A stretch of DNA of 64,000 bases from Nitrosospira multiformis. Its GTDB lineage: Bacteria > Pseudomonadota > Gammaproteobacteria > Burkholderiales > Nitrosomonadaceae. The position numbers and the translations under genes are program-made. Each line of letters starts with the position of its first letter. The first letter of the stretch is position 1. Positions 10,231-18,858 of this stretch are shown one piece after another. The notes beneath the pieces were generated by a model. That model was not told the origin of the DNA. It made no database searches and saw only the letters and a program-made list of their open reading frames with translations. Where the stretch lies: NCBI RefSeq assembly GCF_900103165.1, contig NZ_FNKY01000001.1, forward strand, positions 1,922,001 to 1,986,000, given 5' to 3'.

Positions 10231-10380
10231 TCCAGGAACTGGCAGCAGATCCGGATAAGGGAACCTTGCATTCGCTGTGGAGCGGTCTTTTTATCAGTAA
10301 TCATTTTTTCTGGAGATGCTGGATTGGTTATCTCGATACTTGGTGAATTGATTTGTTTGCTTGCTTGAGGGTTGGAATAG

Positions 10381-10698
10381 ATGCTGACCATATTCTTGAC
10401 TATTGCGGCTGCATATTTTTTCGCTCAGGGAGCTATTGGATGCTATTTTTTTTACGGATTACTCCAACTAAAACGCGAACAAGGAAAGATGAGCGACTTG
10501 GTAATGACAATATTGACATGGCTCATCTACGGCCTAACTTTAGGTGGAATATTCGCGCTAGCAATGTTGTATAGAGAATATAAAGCTGATGCGACTGAAG
10601 AAATGAAGGTTATTTTTGCGATTACACTTTTTGTGATGATTGGTCTCCTATTTGTTTCTTTAAAAGAATGGAATCGGTTATTACAGAAGTTGAAGTAA
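10381..10698 (+). CDS. Small three-TM membrane protein, candidate immunity
   Basis: A 105-residue protein with three hydrophobic segments (about 2-27, 43-62 and 74-92) linked by short charged loops, ending KEWNRLLQKLK. A GAGG/GGAA stretch precedes the ATG. It sits between an orphan RHS tip and another RHS core fragment, the pattern expected of an immunity gene retained in a displaced cassette array. AT-rich relative to the rhs sequence. No family recognised; the immunity role rests on position only. Confidence 0.5.
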   Translation: MLTIFLTIAAAYFFAQGAIGCYFFYGLLQLKREQGKMSDLVMTILTWLIYGLTLGGIFALAMLYREYKADATEEMKVIFAITLFVMIGLLFVSLKEWNRLLQKLK

Positions 10699-11094
10699 TG
10701 CGGAGGCCTCGCGAACAAGACCTGGACCGGCTATGCCTGGAGCAACAATATCTACCAGTGGACGGGCTATGCCAACGGCACCAAGGCCTACACCCCCAAC
10801 GGGCTCAACCAGTACACTGCGGCGGCCGGGGCCACGCTGGGCTACGACGGCAACGGCAACCTGACCGGGGATGGCACCTGGACTTACGGCTACGATGCCG
10901 ATAACTGCTTGAGAAGCGCAAGCAAGACCGGCCTGGCGGCCAGCCTGATCTACGATGGCCTCGGGCGCATGCGCCAGACCACTATTGCCGGGACCACTAC
11001 CAAACTGCTGTATGACGGCACGGATCTCGTAGCCGAGTCATCTAAAAGACCGGGCAGAAGAGGGGCGCGTTATTTTTGCAAGCCCCTTCTATAG
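10699..11094 (+). pseudogene. Third RHS core fragment
   Basis: An open frame without a start codon, beginning at the stop of the previous gene, encodes YD-repeat and pre-core sequence (GYANGTKAYTPNGLNQYT ... LLYDGTDLVAE) similar but not identical to residues around 1590-1700 of the main RHS protein. After VAE at about 11037 homology ends and 18 unrelated residues follow before the stop. It is a truncated, diverged RHS piece, older than the near-identical pair upstream. Confidence 0.75.
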
Positions 11095-11114
11095 CTGCCG
11101 TCATTACAACCAAC

Positions 11115-11351
11115 TCAATGCTTTCTATCTACGGGAGGCCTTGGATCGTTGCCATAACTGTCGCTGTCTCGAATAGTTCCATCTTTTCGATGGATAACAA
11201 CTTCGACATGTTCACGCCTCGCCTGTTCACGAGCTCGATCAATTGCTTCCTTCTGGGTATGAGTTACAGACCCAGCACGTTGTACACTTTCTTTTTTTGT
11301 GGCCCAGCCGTCCGCGTGTGGAACGACATGGATATCTCGTTTTTTGTTCAT
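11115..11351 (-). CDS. DUF2188 family protein
   Basis: A 78-residue protein with the DUF2188 pattern: an N-terminal strand HVVPHADGWATKKE, a central helix (QKEAIDRAREQARREHVEVV) and a terminal IHRKDGTIRDSDSYGNDP. AGGAAC lies 8 bases before the ATG. These small proteins are widespread and of unknown function, often found on mobile DNA. It points against the RHS array and marks the end of that locus. Confidence 0.8.
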   Translation of the reverse strand: MNKKRDIHVVPHADGWATKKESVQRAGSVTHTQKEAIDRAREQARREHVEVVIHRKDGTIRDSDSYGNDPRPPVDRKH

Positions 11352-11383
11352 AAATAAGGTTCCTAAGTTGGATATTTGATGAT

Positions 11384-11420
11384 GTTTCTCAGATAACGGA
11401 TTATCCGTTATCTGAGAAAC
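11384..11420. terminator. Perfect 18-bp palindrome between two small genes
   Basis: The arms GTTTCTCAGATAACGGAT and its exact complement are separated by a single base. On the plus strand a T-rich run (TTTCTTTT) follows, as in an intrinsic terminator. On the minus strand it lies 7 bases after the stop of the gene at 11427-11594. The unusually long perfect stem could also be an operator or a remnant of an element. Confidence 0.6.
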
Positions 11421-11426
11421 TTTCTT

Positions 11427-11594
11427 TTAAGCGTACTGCGAGAGTTTCCACGTTACTGCTCTACCGGAGTAGGGTGGCATCGTGTTGTGTTTGGCGATTG
11501 GAGCAGTTGTGCTAGGGGTTTCAACAACTTTCCATACGCCACTTTCGGGACATTTTTCGCCAGTGCGAGCGGTAGTACCTAATGGAGCTTTCAT
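11427..11594 (-). CDS. Small CPxSGxW protein, unknown function
   Basis: About 55 residues. The start at 11594 is chosen because AAGGA lies 6 bases upstream; more upstream starts exist but lack such a site. The protein has TGEKCPESGVWKV near its N-terminus and ends MPPYSGRAVTWKLSQYA, a pattern I associate with small YjzC-like proteins. Only one Cys is present, so a zinc ribbon is unlikely. Function unknown; co-oriented with the DUF2188 gene but separated from it by a strong hairpin. Confidence 0.55.
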   Translation of the reverse strand: MKAPLGTTARTGEKCPESGVWKVVETPSTTAPIAKHNTMPPYSGRAVTWKLSQYA

Positions 11595-11738
11595 ATCCAT
11601 TCCTTTTTCGAGTTTAAGAAGTTTGCCTCCCTGCCGAAAAGTTCGGTATAGACGCAAAAATTATACTACCATATAAAAATTCACTTGCCAATTAAAATAA
11701 ATGCGCCTACTCTGAACTTATTTATTAAGGAGTAAACA

Positions 11739-12059
11739 TTGGCCACGCTGTTAGGAGAAAAAATCCGTACTGAAAGAAAGCGCTTAAAGCTAACGCTTGA
11801 GGAGCTTGCGGAGAAAACAGATTCAAGCAAAAGCTATATTTGGGAATTAGAGAACCGCCCCGTGGTAAGGCCATCAGCAGAAAAAATCACCAAAATTGCA
11901 GAGGTATTCGGGGTTACAGTCGAGTTTCTTTTGGATGACGAAAAGCAGACGCAGACAGAATCAGATGCTGATAAAGTATTTTTCCGTAGAGTTACCCAAC
12001 TCGATTCTCAAAAAAGAGCTCAGCTAGAGAAATTCTTAAAAGCAATAGACGATGAGTGA
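11739..12059 (+). CDS. XRE-family HTH regulator paired with ImmA/IrrE protease
   Basis: A 106-residue protein with an HTH_3 domain at residues 5-65 (LTLEELAEKTDSSKSYIWEL) and an acidic C-terminal helix. The TTG start is supported by a perfect AAGGAG 6 bases upstream. Its end overlaps the next gene by 8 bases. XRE plus ImmA/IrrE pairs are known from mobile elements, where the protease cleaves the repressor after a stress signal to derepress target genes, and also as COG2856-type toxin-antitoxin-like pairs. The likely role is repressor of its own operon. Confidence 0.85.
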   Translation: MATLLGEKIRTERKRLKLTLEELAEKTDSSKSYIWELENRPVVRPSAEKITKIAEVFGVTVEFLLDDEKQTQTESDADKVFFRRVTQLDSQKRAQLEKFLKAIDDE

Positions 12060-12948
12060 GCCTACAACGCCTCCTGCTTGGGGTAATGAACTGGCGAAAC
12101 TATGGTTGAAGGCCGGTCAGGATTTTCCTATTGGCGTTAAAGAGATTGCCCTTGAAGTGACTAAGGTCAGATATCCTAATGACCCTGTTGGAGCTATCAA
12201 AGCACATGGTATTGCAGGTATCGATGGAATGCTGTCCAAGCGGAAGTCGAAGGGTGACTGGTGCATTTCATATGATGAAACTGTCACAATTCCTGGAAGA
12301 ATTAATTTTACCCTTGGGCACGAACTGGGCCATTATCTGCTCCATCGTCGATTCAGAGAGGAGGGTTTCCGGTGTGGTCAGGCTGACATGCTTGATTATG
12401 AAAGTCCGGAATCAAGAAAATTTGAAGCGGAAGCGAACAAATTTGCTTCTTATTTATTAATGCCAGCAGATGATTTTAGAGCTCAGGTTGGAGGGCAACC
12501 TGTCACTTTGGACCTTCTAGGACATTGCGCTAATCGCTATGGGACCTCATTTACCGCTGCCGCGCTAAAATGGCTTGAACTTACCGATCAAGCTGCCTTA
12601 TTAGCAGTAGCACGCGACGATTTCATTTGCTGGTCTTATCCAAGCCGCCGCGCCCGTAACCTCCGTGCTTACTTACGCCCTGGAACACCTGTACCTCAAT
12701 CATCGCTTGACCGGCTAAATAGTATTGTTGGGATAAATCGGAAAAATCAAGGTTTCCGTGTTCGGACCGGGGTCTGGCATCCAGAGTTAGAAGCTGAAGA
12801 ATTTGCAATTCTTTCTGACCATTTTGAGATGACTATTTTTCTGGTGCAGTTTCCGTTGGCTGGCATGGCTGAGCATGAGGAGGAAAAAGAACAAGATGCA
12901 TTTACATTCTTATCAGATAGAGCCCAAGGTTTTAATTGGACAAGATGA
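12052..12948 (+). CDS. ImmA/IrrE-family metallopeptidase
   Basis: A 298-residue protein with the zinc-binding HELGH motif (residues 90-94, TLGHELGHYLLHRR) and a downstream E-x-x-x-N-K-F-A-S helix (about 124-133) that supplies the third ligand and is followed by LLMP, typical of COG2856. The roughly 150 residues C-terminal to the protease core are predicted to be a sensory or regulatory part, as in IrrE-like proteins. It is translationally coupled to the XRE gene (overlap ATGAGTGA), so it presumably cleaves or senses through that regulator. Confidence 0.88.
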   Translation: MSEPTTPPAWGNELAKLWLKAGQDFPIGVKEIALEVTKVRYPNDPVGAIKAHGIAGIDGMLSKRKSKGDWCISYDETVTIPGRINFTLGHELGHYLLHRRFREEGFRCGQADMLDYESPESRKFEAEANKFASYLLMPADDFRAQVGGQPVTLDLLGHCANRYGTSFTAAALKWLELTDQAALLAVARDDFICWSYPSRRARNLRAYLRPGTPVPQSSLDRLNSIVGINRKNQGFRVRTGVWHPELEAEEFAILSDHFEMTIFLVQFPLAGMAEHEEEKEQDAFTFLSDRAQGFNWTR

Positions 12949-12996
12949 AGTGTTTTATCGATTAATTGGAAAAACCTAATCACTGGAGGAGGAAGA

Positions 12997-13293
12997 GTGT
13001 TTGAATCAAAATACGTCGATGGTGAAACAATTCCTCCATTCGATGATGCTGTCTCAACCATTATTTCTTCCTACAAAATTGAAGGCGGCGGTAACACGAT
13101 GTGTATCGCTATCGAGAATCTTGAGGGAAAGATATATCGGGTCATCAAGAGCATTGGACTCGGAGCATACATGTATGCCACCTCATCGCTGCATGATATT
13201 GGCCTCAAAGACATATTAGCGAAGAGCATTGATGGAAAAAATGGCTATGACGGTTGGTTTGTCGTAGTGTCGAGTAACAGGGGGTTGGACTGA
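12997..13293 (+). CDS. Hypothetical protein, third gene of the XRE-ImmA unit
   Basis: A 98-residue soluble protein starting at a GTG with GGAGGAGG just upstream. The sequence (MCIAIENLEGKIYRVIKSIG ... GYDGWFVVVSS) suggests a small alpha/beta fold; no family is recognised. It follows the protease gene by 48 bases and ends 23 bases before the IS630 element, so the insertion may have separated it from further genes. It may be a regulated output of the XRE-protease switch. Confidence 0.55.
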   Translation: MFESKYVDGETIPPFDDAVSTIISSYKIEGGGNTMCIAIENLEGKIYRVIKSIGLGAYMYATSSLHDIGLKDILAKSIDGKNGYDGWFVVVSSNRGLD

Positions 13294-13315
13294 TTCCGTT
13301 TTTCATCATGGTAAG

Positions 13316-14401
13316 CTAGTGTCCTGAGTTAGAAGTTCGCAGACAAAAGCGTTCGATGCTGGCAATGATGTCATCGGCGGATTTGGTCCAGACAAAGGGT
13401 TTTGGACCGGCGTTATTGAGTTTGAGGTAATGGCGAATGGCATCCTCCAATTGACGGGTCGAACGATGGGTTCCACGGCGAATTTGTTTTTCGGTCAGAG
13501 TGGCGAACCAGCGCTCGACCTGGTTGAGCCACGAGGCGGAGGTCGGCGTGAAATGTACATGGAAACGCGGATGACGGGCGAACCAGTTGCGGATGGCGGG
13601 TGTCTTGTGCGTTCCATAGTTATCCATCACCAGATGAATGTCCAGGTCACTCGGAACCGATGCCTCGATCATACGTAAGAATTTCAGGAACTCGCTGCTG
13701 CGATGCCGCCGGTGCAACTGTCCGATGACCTCGCCGGTAGCAATATCGAGCGCGGCAAACAAGGTAGTTGTGCCATGGCGCTGGTAGTCGTGCGTGCGCC
13801 GTTCTGCGATGCCGGGGGCCAGCGGCAGGATAGGCTGGGTCCGGTCCAGCGCCTGTATCTGGCTCTTCTCATCGACGCACAGCACCATGGCCTTGACCGG
13901 CGGATCGATATACAGTCCAACGATGTCACGAGTCTTTTCGACAAACAGGGGGTCGGTGGAGAGCTTGAAGGTTTCTTGTCGATGCGGTTGCAAGCCGAAG
14001 GCACGCCAGATACGGCTGATCGCCGTTTGCGACAGCTTGGCTTCGCGCGCCATGGTGCGCGTGCTCCAGTGCGTGGCATTCGACGGTTGCTCTTCCAGGG
14101 TCTTGGCGATCACGGCATCGACACGCGCATCATCAATCGTGCGCGGCGCTCCCGAGCGGGGGGCGTCCAGCAAACCATCCAATCGCATTTGCACAAAGCG
14201 TCCGCGCCATTTCGACACCGTCTGCCGCGTCACCGCAAGCTTGAGCGCAACTTCCTGATTCTCCGCCCCACCGGCACATTCCAGAACAATGCGCGAACGC
14301 AAGGCCAGCGCTTGCGCCGTTTTGCGCCGCCGTGCCCAGGCATGCAATTGTTCTTGTTCAGCTTCGTTCAACACCAGCTTCGCTCTCGGTCTGCCTGCCA
14401 T
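13316..14401 (-). CDS. IS630-family transposase
   Basis: 361 residues from MAGRPRAK (a further upstream ATG in frame is less likely). An N-terminal HTH (about 25-75) resembles HTH_29/Psq types. The DDE_3 catalytic triad is visible: D177 in VLCVDEKS, D260 in [11 protein letters not shown] and E296 in WLNQVERWF, with the spacing typical of IS630. The stop codon overlaps the left TA target. The gene is intact and there are no frameshifts, so the element may be active. Confidence 0.95.
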   Translation of the reverse strand: MAGRPRAKLVLNEAEQEQLHAWARRRKTAQALALRSRIVLECAGGAENQEVALKLAVTRQTVSKWRGRFVQMRLDGLLDAPRSGAPRTIDDARVDAVIAKTLEEQPSNATHWSTRTMAREAKLSQTAISRIWRAFGLQPHRQETFKLSTDPLFVEKTRDIVGLYIDPPVKAMVLCVDEKSQIQALDRTQPILPLAPGIAERRTHDYQRHGTTTLFAALDIATGEVIGQLHRRHRSSEFLKFLRMIEASVPSDLDIHLVMDNYGTHKTPAIRNWFARHPRFHVHFTPTSASWLNQVERWFATLTEKQIRRGTHRSTRQLEDAIRHYLKLNNAGPKPFVWTKSADDIIASIERFCLRTSNSGH

Positions 14402-14484
14402 CTCGTCCTCGCTGTCTCGAACCCAATATCTGGGAGACAGCCAGCACACAAAATAATTCAACGAATTTCTAACTCACTACACTA
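13317..14484 (-). mobile_element. Complete IS630-family insertion sequence
   Basis: The element of about 1.16 kb is bounded by TA dinucleotides at 13317-13318 and 14483-14484, the expected IS630/Tc1 target duplication. The ends are imperfect inverted repeats: left GTGTCCTGAGTTAGAAGTTCG and the reverse of the right end GTGTAGTGAGTTAGAAATTCG differ at only three positions. It carries one transposase gene. It inserted downstream of the small gene at 12997-13293, in what appears to be non-coding DNA. Confidence 0.92.
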
Positions 14485-14614
14485 GAGAGGTTTATGCAAT
14501 ACCTTGAGTCCAAAAGATTTCTATTTTACAGCCTCATCACCTGAAAAACCCCATAGATTCTATGGGCAGCGAAATCAGTCATCTTATTAGCGTGGCTTCC
14601 AGAGGGTCAGAAAT

Positions 14615-15226
14615 ATGAAGTTTAAAATTGGAGATACTACCGACACCGCATTATGCATTGTCCTGAAACATGAATTTTTGCGTTGCGAGGATTCGTTCAA
14701 CGATTTTGCGGAATCTGCCAAAATCATGATTATGCAAGGCGAGAATCGGAGAATTGCCTACAAAACTTATAACGCATACGCCAGATTTATTCATCATCTG
14801 TATGAATTCATGATAGGTGCGATAGCAAGAGACCGTCAGAACACTGAGAAATTACCATCCGAAATGGCAGACAAATATATCGCGAGCCATACGCAGCGTA
14901 ACTTAACAAACAGAAGGGAAGCCATTTTAAATGGAACTGCCGGGGCCTGGGAAAACCATATCAGTTTCTATCCTGAAAAAGTTCCCGACACCTTCGCTGA
15001 AGAGTTTCGCAAATTTCGGAATAAGGTCAGTGCTCACGTCAATTACGAAAGATCAGATCTAAGCCTGTCTGATTTCTATGAGAAAAATCACAAATATCTT
15101 GGCTTGCTCTATTTCGATGTTAAGAGTTGGTGGGGCCGATTAGAGAACGAATTTCCCGACCTAAAGGAAATCACTTCATTCTCAGTCCTCATAAAAGATA
15201 CCCCACTTTCCAAACTACAGGTATAG
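14615..15226 (+). CDS. HEPN-like hypothetical protein
   Basis: A 203-residue, mostly helical protein. Residues 135-141 read RNKVSAH, an R-x5-H motif in a helix (EEFRKFRNKVSAHVNYE) that resembles the R-x4-6-H signature of HEPN ribonucleases found in abortive infection and toxin-antitoxin systems. The rest is not recognised. The gene is AT-rich and lies between an IS element and integrase debris, a typical setting for a phage-defence gene. No obvious partner antitoxin is next to it. HEPN assignment is by motif and context only. Confidence 0.5.
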   Translation: MKFKIGDTTDTALCIVLKHEFLRCEDSFNDFAESAKIMIMQGENRRIAYKTYNAYARFIHHLYEFMIGAIARDRQNTEKLPSEMADKYIASHTQRNLTNRREAILNGTAGAWENHISFYPEKVPDTFAEEFRKFRNKVSAHVNYERSDLSLSDFYEKNHKYLGLLYFDVKSWWGRLENEFPDLKEITSFSVLIKDTPLSKLQV

Positions 15227-15284
15227 CAACTCACATTTGATTTTCGCAGACCGAATAATTACAACTGTATTTACCCTTGATAAC

Positions 15285-15307
15285 CTATTTTATCATGGAT
15301 AAAATAG
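15285..15307. promoter_or_regulatory. Perfect 10-bp inverted repeat after the HEPN-like gene
   Basis: CTATTTTATC and GATAAAATAG are separated by ATG. It lies 59 bases after the stop of the HEPN-like gene. No T run follows, so a terminator is uncertain; an operator is possible. Confidence 0.35.
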
Positions 15308-15386
15308 CCCACGAATATTCCCTCATCTCCAAAACCCAAAAACGCGGATCTTTCCGAAATTCCTAAATGAATCAGAAGTCTCGGTT

Positions 15387-15656
15387 TTGACCTTCGCGCA
15401 ATATCACCAACTGAGCGAGGTGCCGCCGGCGATCGAATGGTTCGCCAATATTGATAATCTGCAAATACGGCGTGCCTATGAAAATGACTTGTGCGGCTTC
15501 ATGCAGTTTGTCGGCATCGATCGGCCGCAAGATTTCAGGACCGTTACCCGGTCCCATGTTTTAGCCTGGCGCAAAACCCTGGGAAAAAAATCACTGGCCG
15601 GCGCCACCATCCGCAGGAAGCTGGCGGCGCTTGCCGCGAAGTTCAAATTTGAAGTG
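15387..15656 (+). pseudogene. Tyrosine recombinase N-terminal fragment
   Basis: Encodes the SAM-like core-binding domain of an XerD-type integrase (IEWFANIDNLQIRRAYENDL, then RSHVLAWRKTL and GATIRRKLAALAAKF). Homology stops at about 15650, where the sequence becomes the reverse strand of a uracil-DNA glycosylase gene. The entire catalytic domain is missing. No proper start codon with a ribosome site is seen. Confidence 0.75.
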
Positions 15657-15952
15657 TTTGACAGCGTTGGTAACATACATCTGTTCGCGGGGAATATCGA
15701 CTGCCGCCAGCGCCCTTGTCGGTAGTTGCCCGGCAGGGCCGACGAATGGGTGGCCCGTAGATCTTCCTGGTCTCCAGGTTGCTCACCGATGAGCATGACT
15801 GGTGCGTGCGGGGGACCTTCGCCGAAGACAGTTTGCGTGGCATTTTCCCACAGTGGGCAGGCACGACAAACTGAAGCTGCTATGCGCAAAGCCTCAATGG
15901 ATCTGTCTACTTGTGCCGCAGGATGCGAGTTAATGCCTGATGGGGTTTTCAT
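15628..15952 (-). pseudogene. UdgX-type uracil-DNA glycosylase remnant
   Basis: The minus strand encodes CRACPLWENATQTVFGEG, then GEQPGDQEDL, the Fe-S cysteine and motif A region of UdgX/family 4-5 uracil-DNA glycosylases. A frameshift near 15765 moves the continuation (HPFVGPAGQLPTRALAAVDI ... YVTNAVKHFKFE) to another frame. The gene ends at RGKRR, the start of the KRRIH loop that characterises UdgX, because it is truncated by the integrase fragment. UdgX enzymes bind uracil-DNA covalently; this copy cannot be functional. Confidence 0.8.
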
Positions 15953-16056
15953 CGCGTTTGGTTCTCATGGGCAGACGATGAGAATATTCGCAACGAACAG
16001 GGTACTCGGTAGCGCCCTTTTCCGTATGCTTGGCAGACGAATACTCAGTTGAGCGA

Positions 16057-16470
16057 TTAAGGCATTTCGCTAATGTTCCAATAGGCGTCAATCGAGCGCA
16101 TGACTTCGACGAAGCGCCGGTAATCGACCGGCTTAACCACATAACCCGCAACGCCCAGGTTAAAACTGCTCATCTTATCTTGTTGCTCTTCCGATGTAGT
16201 CAGCACAATTACCGGAATACGCTTTAATTGATCATTATGTTTTACCACCTGCAGGAATTCAATACCATTCATGATCGGCATATTCAGGTCAAGCAGAATA
16301 ATGCACGGCTTTTCGCTTGCCGGGTCTTGTAGATAAAGCAGCGCTTCCTCACCGTTTTCCAGGTGTACAACTGGGTTCGTTACATGGATCTCCTTCAGGG
16401 CGCGCATGACGGTCATTGTGTCGACTTGATCGTCTTCCACCAGAAGAATGGGCTTATTGGTAGTTTTCAC
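16057..16470 (-). CDS. CheY-like single-domain response regulator
   Basis: 137 residues of receiver domain only: acidic pair D13-D14, phospho-acceptor D61 (IILLDLNMP), T91 and K113 (YVVKPVD). The sequence resembles Rcp1-type regulators that pair with phytochrome-like kinases. Its start overlaps the kinase stop by 4 bases, so the two are co-translated. With no output domain it must act by protein contact or by relaying phosphate elsewhere. Confidence 0.95.
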   Translation of the reverse strand: MKTTNKPILLVEDDQVDTMTVMRALKEIHVTNPVVHLENGEEALLYLQDPASEKPCIILLDLNMPIMNGIEFLQVVKHNDQLKRIPVIVLTTSEEQQDKMSSFNLGVAGYVVKPVDYRRFVEVMRSIDAYWNISEMP

Positions 16471-18383
16471 GTTTCTTTTCCTTTATTGGAGTTAAGGTTT
16501 GCCGCAATTTTGGGTAGGGTGAAAAAAAATGTGCTGCCTTCGCCGGCTTTAGATTCGATCCAGATTTGTCCACTATACATCTCCACAATTTTTTTCACGA
16601 CGGCCAGCCCAACACCCGTACTTTCTATCCTGTCGCGCGGGGCGAGCGTCTGGAACAATTGAAAAATTCTTTCGAAATGGCGTGACTCGATACCGGGTCC
16701 ATTGTCGGCGATAGAGAACTTCCATTGTTCGCCCTCAACACTACAGGCAATGCGAATATCGCCCCGGGGCTTATCCATGTATTTAATAGCGTTGGAGAGC
16801 AGGTTCTGAAATATCTGTTGGATGCGGGTGGGCTCCGCAATGATGCGCGGCAAGGGATTTTCTACCCTGATAGCAATATTTGCGGGTGGGGACAGGAGGT
16901 CAATTACCTCATGCACCACCTGGTTGAGGTCCAGTTCTACCAGTGCCTCCCTCACGCGGCCTACGCGCGAATATTGCAATATACCATCGATCAGGTTACT
17001 CATGCGATGCACCCGGCTGACAAGCAGACGCATATGTTCCTTGCCTTCGTCATCGAATTTGTCGGCATAATCCGTGGAGAGCCAGTCCGCCAATGCGCCG
17101 ATGGCGCGCAATGGTGCCTTCAAGTCGTGAGATACCACATGGGCGAAATTCCTTAATTCCTCATTGGCGCTTTCCAGTTCATCCATCAGGCGCGCTTTCT
17201 GCTCTTCCTCCAGCTTGCGTTTACTGATGTCACGTACAATGGCGACAAACATGCGGTGTTCTCCCCCGTGCATCTCGACCACGGCAAGATCCATGGGGAA
17301 TGCAGTGCCACCTTTACGCAAGCCGGTCACTTCAGTAGTAACGCCAAGAGCCTTGGGCTTTCCCGTTTCCAGATATTGCCTGAAATCGTCAGCATAGTGA
17401 CCCTGTTCCGGCCTTGGCTTCGGAAACAGCAAGTTAACATCCCGCCCGATAATTTCGCTTCCTGCATAGCCAAAAATCCGTTCGGCCGCCGGGTTAAAGG
17501 TTTTAATCACACCCTGTTCATCAATCGAGGTCACGCCATCGATCAGATTACTCAGTAAGGCGCGGGTATGCGCTTCGCTATCGCGTATTTGGCCAATGGT
17601 ATCCACCAGACTATCCCGCATTTCCTTCAGGGCTTGCATAAGCTGGCCGATTTCATCGTTCGAACGGACCTCAATTTCCTGCATAAAATCACCTACCGCG
17701 ACGCCTCGAGCAATTGTCACCACATTTTCCAGAGGCCGAAAAATTGCATCATTGAGCACGACACTAATCAATGCCGCCAGTACCAGAGCGATTGCTATCG
17801 ACGCAACCAGAATGTTACGTATGGTTTCGTAGCGGCTCTGCTCCCGATCGTATTCCCGGCTGATTCCATCCAGTTGCAGCTTGACCAGCGCCTTGATGCT
17901 GGTATCGACCGGTATATAAAGGGGGCGAACTTTTTCTATAAGAATTCGGTACGCTTCCCCGATTTCATTTTTACGTAAAGCGATGACCGCCGGCTTTATA
18001 CCTTCCGTGATAAATTTGTCCCGATCTTCGGCGAATTGCGCGGCAAGCGCTTTTTCTTCCGCATCATGGTGGCTTGAAATGTAAGCTTGCCAGGCTCGCG
18101 TCATTTTCTCGAGATCCTGGTCAACCACTTCGGTTTTGGTTCGAATAGTCTCGGGCGTCGGCATCATCAGGGCTGCCGTCACGGCGATTCGGTTCCGCAG
18201 CAGCAGCGATTCAATTTCAGCGACCTGCTTAAGCGGGATGGCGCGATCATGATAAACGGTTCTCAAGCCTTCAATCGCGTTACTCATGCCGAACAGGCCC
18301 AGCATTTCAATTCCCAGCAGAAATATCACGAGGACGGAGAGAATAAGGATCAGGCGCGATCTAATAGTCAAATTTTTAATCAT
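16467..18383 (-). CDS. Membrane sensor histidine kinase (HAMP-PAS-HisKA-HATPase)
   Basis: 638 residues. A TM helix (about 11-33) and a second (about 190-211) flank a helical periplasmic sensor with a four-helix-bundle look. HAMP covers about 212-265 and PAS about 268-390 (SNLIDGVTSIDEQGVIKTFN). The HisKA domain has H419 in FAHVVSHDLKAPLRAI. The ATPase has the N box (QNLLSNAIKY, about 526), DNGPGI (560-565) and GVGLAVVKK. It is co-translated with the CheY-like gene downstream, its likely partner. The signal is unknown. The periplasmic part lacks a recognised ligand motif. Confidence 0.93.
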   Translation of the reverse strand: MIKNLTIRSRLILILSVLVIFLLGIEMLGLFGMSNAIEGLRTVYHDRAIPLKQVAEIESLLLRNRIAVTAALMMPTPETIRTKTEVVDQDLEKMTRAWQAYISSHHDAEEKALAAQFAEDRDKFITEGIKPAVIALRKNEIGEAYRILIEKVRPLYIPVDTSIKALVKLQLDGISREYDREQSRYETIRNILVASIAIALVLAALISVVLNDAIFRPLENVVTIARGVAVGDFMQEIEVRSNDEIGQLMQALKEMRDSLVDTIGQIRDSEAHTRALLSNLIDGVTSIDEQGVIKTFNPAAERIFGYAGSEIIGRDVNLLFPKPRPEQGHYADDFRQYLETGKPKALGVTTEVTGLRKGGTAFPMDLAVVEMHGGEHRMFVAIVRDISKRKLEEEQKARLMDELESANEELRNFAHVVSHDLKAPLRAIGALADWLSTDYADKFDDEGKEHMRLLVSRVHRMSNLIDGILQYSRVGRVREALVELDLNQVVHEVIDLLSPPANIAIRVENPLPRIIAEPTRIQQIFQNLLSNAIKYMDKPRGDIRIACSVEGEQWKFSIADNGPGIESRHFERIFQLFQTLAPRDRIESTGVGLAVVKKIVEMYSGQIWIESKAGEGSTFFFTLPKIAANLNSNKGKET

Positions 18384-18858
18384 ATAACCTGGATGATTAG
18401 GAGAATGGCAATTGCCTGAAAGTCTGCAGCCTCAAGCCTGGCAAATTGCTAGCCCGGGATACCAGAAAGTGTTACGCGGTAAATCTCAGATTTTACTGCA
18501 ACCCGGTATCTCTTGCGGAGCTGGTTTGGGGAGCGACCCGAGTCAGATGGATGATTGTGGATAAGATATGAAAGCAATTTCTCCGCGCATCAGCAAGGCC
18601 GGTTTTCATAGATATTTTCGCTAGAAATGATGATAGAAGCACCCATAAACGTCGAACCCTGGCGATAAAACCGCGCGCATATTCATTGTTCCGCCCAGCA
18701 CGCTTGATACAGTCAGAAAGTGCTATTGAAATACCAATGATGATATGTACAATGTTTTAGCCTTTCTTGTATTGCATATTCCTGGTTACAACGTTCACGA
18801 TTCGCTGGTTATTCTTTGCAGCATCTGGCAGTCCACTTCATATAAAGGATAAACGATC
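18384..18858. other. Divergent intergenic region
   Basis: 475 bases separate the leftward kinase operon from the rightward CHRD gene and must contain both promoters. I see no coding sequence, RNA gene or clear operator. The last 140 bases are AT-rich and a purine-rich AAAGGA precedes the CHRD start. Confidence 0.4.
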
